From contig JALVCY010000004.1 of the NCBI GenBank assembly GCA_027009605.1, positions 1-6,176 on the forward strand: a DNA stretch of 6,176 bases, read 5' to 3'. The DNA is from Saprospiraceae bacterium (GTDB taxonomy: Bacteria > Bacteroidota > Bacteroidia > Chitinophagales > Saprospiraceae). Shown one piece after another: positions 6,140-6,176 of the stretch; position 1 is the stretch's first letter; every line of letters begins with the position of its first letter. The notes under the pieces are model-generated. The model was not told the DNA's origin, ran no database searches, and worked only from the letters and a program-made list of their open reading frames with translations. The position numbers were made by a program, and so were the translations under genes.

Positions 6140-6176
6140 TCAGTGCTTTAATTTCCGGCTAAGTGGACTTTTCGGA

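Larger units (their letters stand above)
5860..6176. other. Gene-free stretch upstream of the GLPGLI gene
   Basis: I find no protein or RNA gene I can support in these 317 bp. Minus-strand frames are short or only extend the GLPGLI frame upstream. One plus-strand frame (5876-6085) lacks any family resemblance and runs through both inverted repeats. The stretch holds two separate inverted repeats (5890-5922 and 6052-6139). I find no TAnnTTTG promoter match on the minus strand, so the GLPGLI promoter is not located. The right end may contain the tail of a neighbouring gene, but no frame is long enough to say. Confidence 0.6.

Noticed and set aside
5860..6176. Small Gly-Gly leader peptide gene or transposase remnant upstream of the GLPGLI gene
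   Set aside because: A Ser-Gly-Gly-Ala stretch appears in the extended minus frame, but there is no independent start, no leader pattern, and no transposase motif.
1..6176. CRISPR array, tRNA or rRNA genes
   Set aside because: No regularly spaced direct repeats, no cloverleaf with a recognisable T-loop, and no conserved rRNA sequence were seen on either strand.

Overview
The window looks like chromosomal DNA from a member of the Bacteroidota. Two of its three genes belong to families typical of that phylum: a GLPGLI-motif exported protein, and a TonB-receptor-like outer-membrane protein with an N-terminal carboxypeptidase-regulatory-like domain. Neither gene has a Shine-Dalgarno sequence before its chosen start; both are preceded by A/T-rich leaders, as is common in this phylum. 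I cannot place it below phylum level.

Layout, left to right. Positions 1-2391 (+) hold a DsbD-type thiol:disulfide interchange protein that enters from beyond the left edge. It has two DsbD alpha-like domains in tandem, joined by a Lys/Pro/Thr-rich linker, then a membrane beta domain and a C-terminal thioredoxin-like gamma domain. An 81-bp convergent gap follows and contains a large imperfect stem-loop. Positions 5052 down to 2473 (-) hold the outer-membrane beta-barrel protein. A 123-bp gap then carries a perfect 46-bp palindrome. Positions 5859 down to 5176 (-) hold the GLPGLI protein, which is transcriptionally upstream of the receptor. The last 317 bp (5860-6176) have no gene I can support but contain two further inverted repeats.

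Function. DsbD carries electrons from cytoplasmic thioredoxin across the inner membrane to periplasmic thiol proteins. The GLPGLI protein and the barrel protein are probably expressed together as an envelope pair whose substrate is unknown. Nothing links that pair to DsbD except convergent adjacency.

The most notable points are the duplicated DsbD alpha domain with its cationic linker, and a palindrome in every intergenic gap. The 46-bp palindrome has T/A flanks of the wrong polarity for an intrinsic terminator, so it looks more like a dispersed palindromic repeat. I see no CRISPR array, tRNA, rRNA or transposase gene, and no convincing wholly new system.
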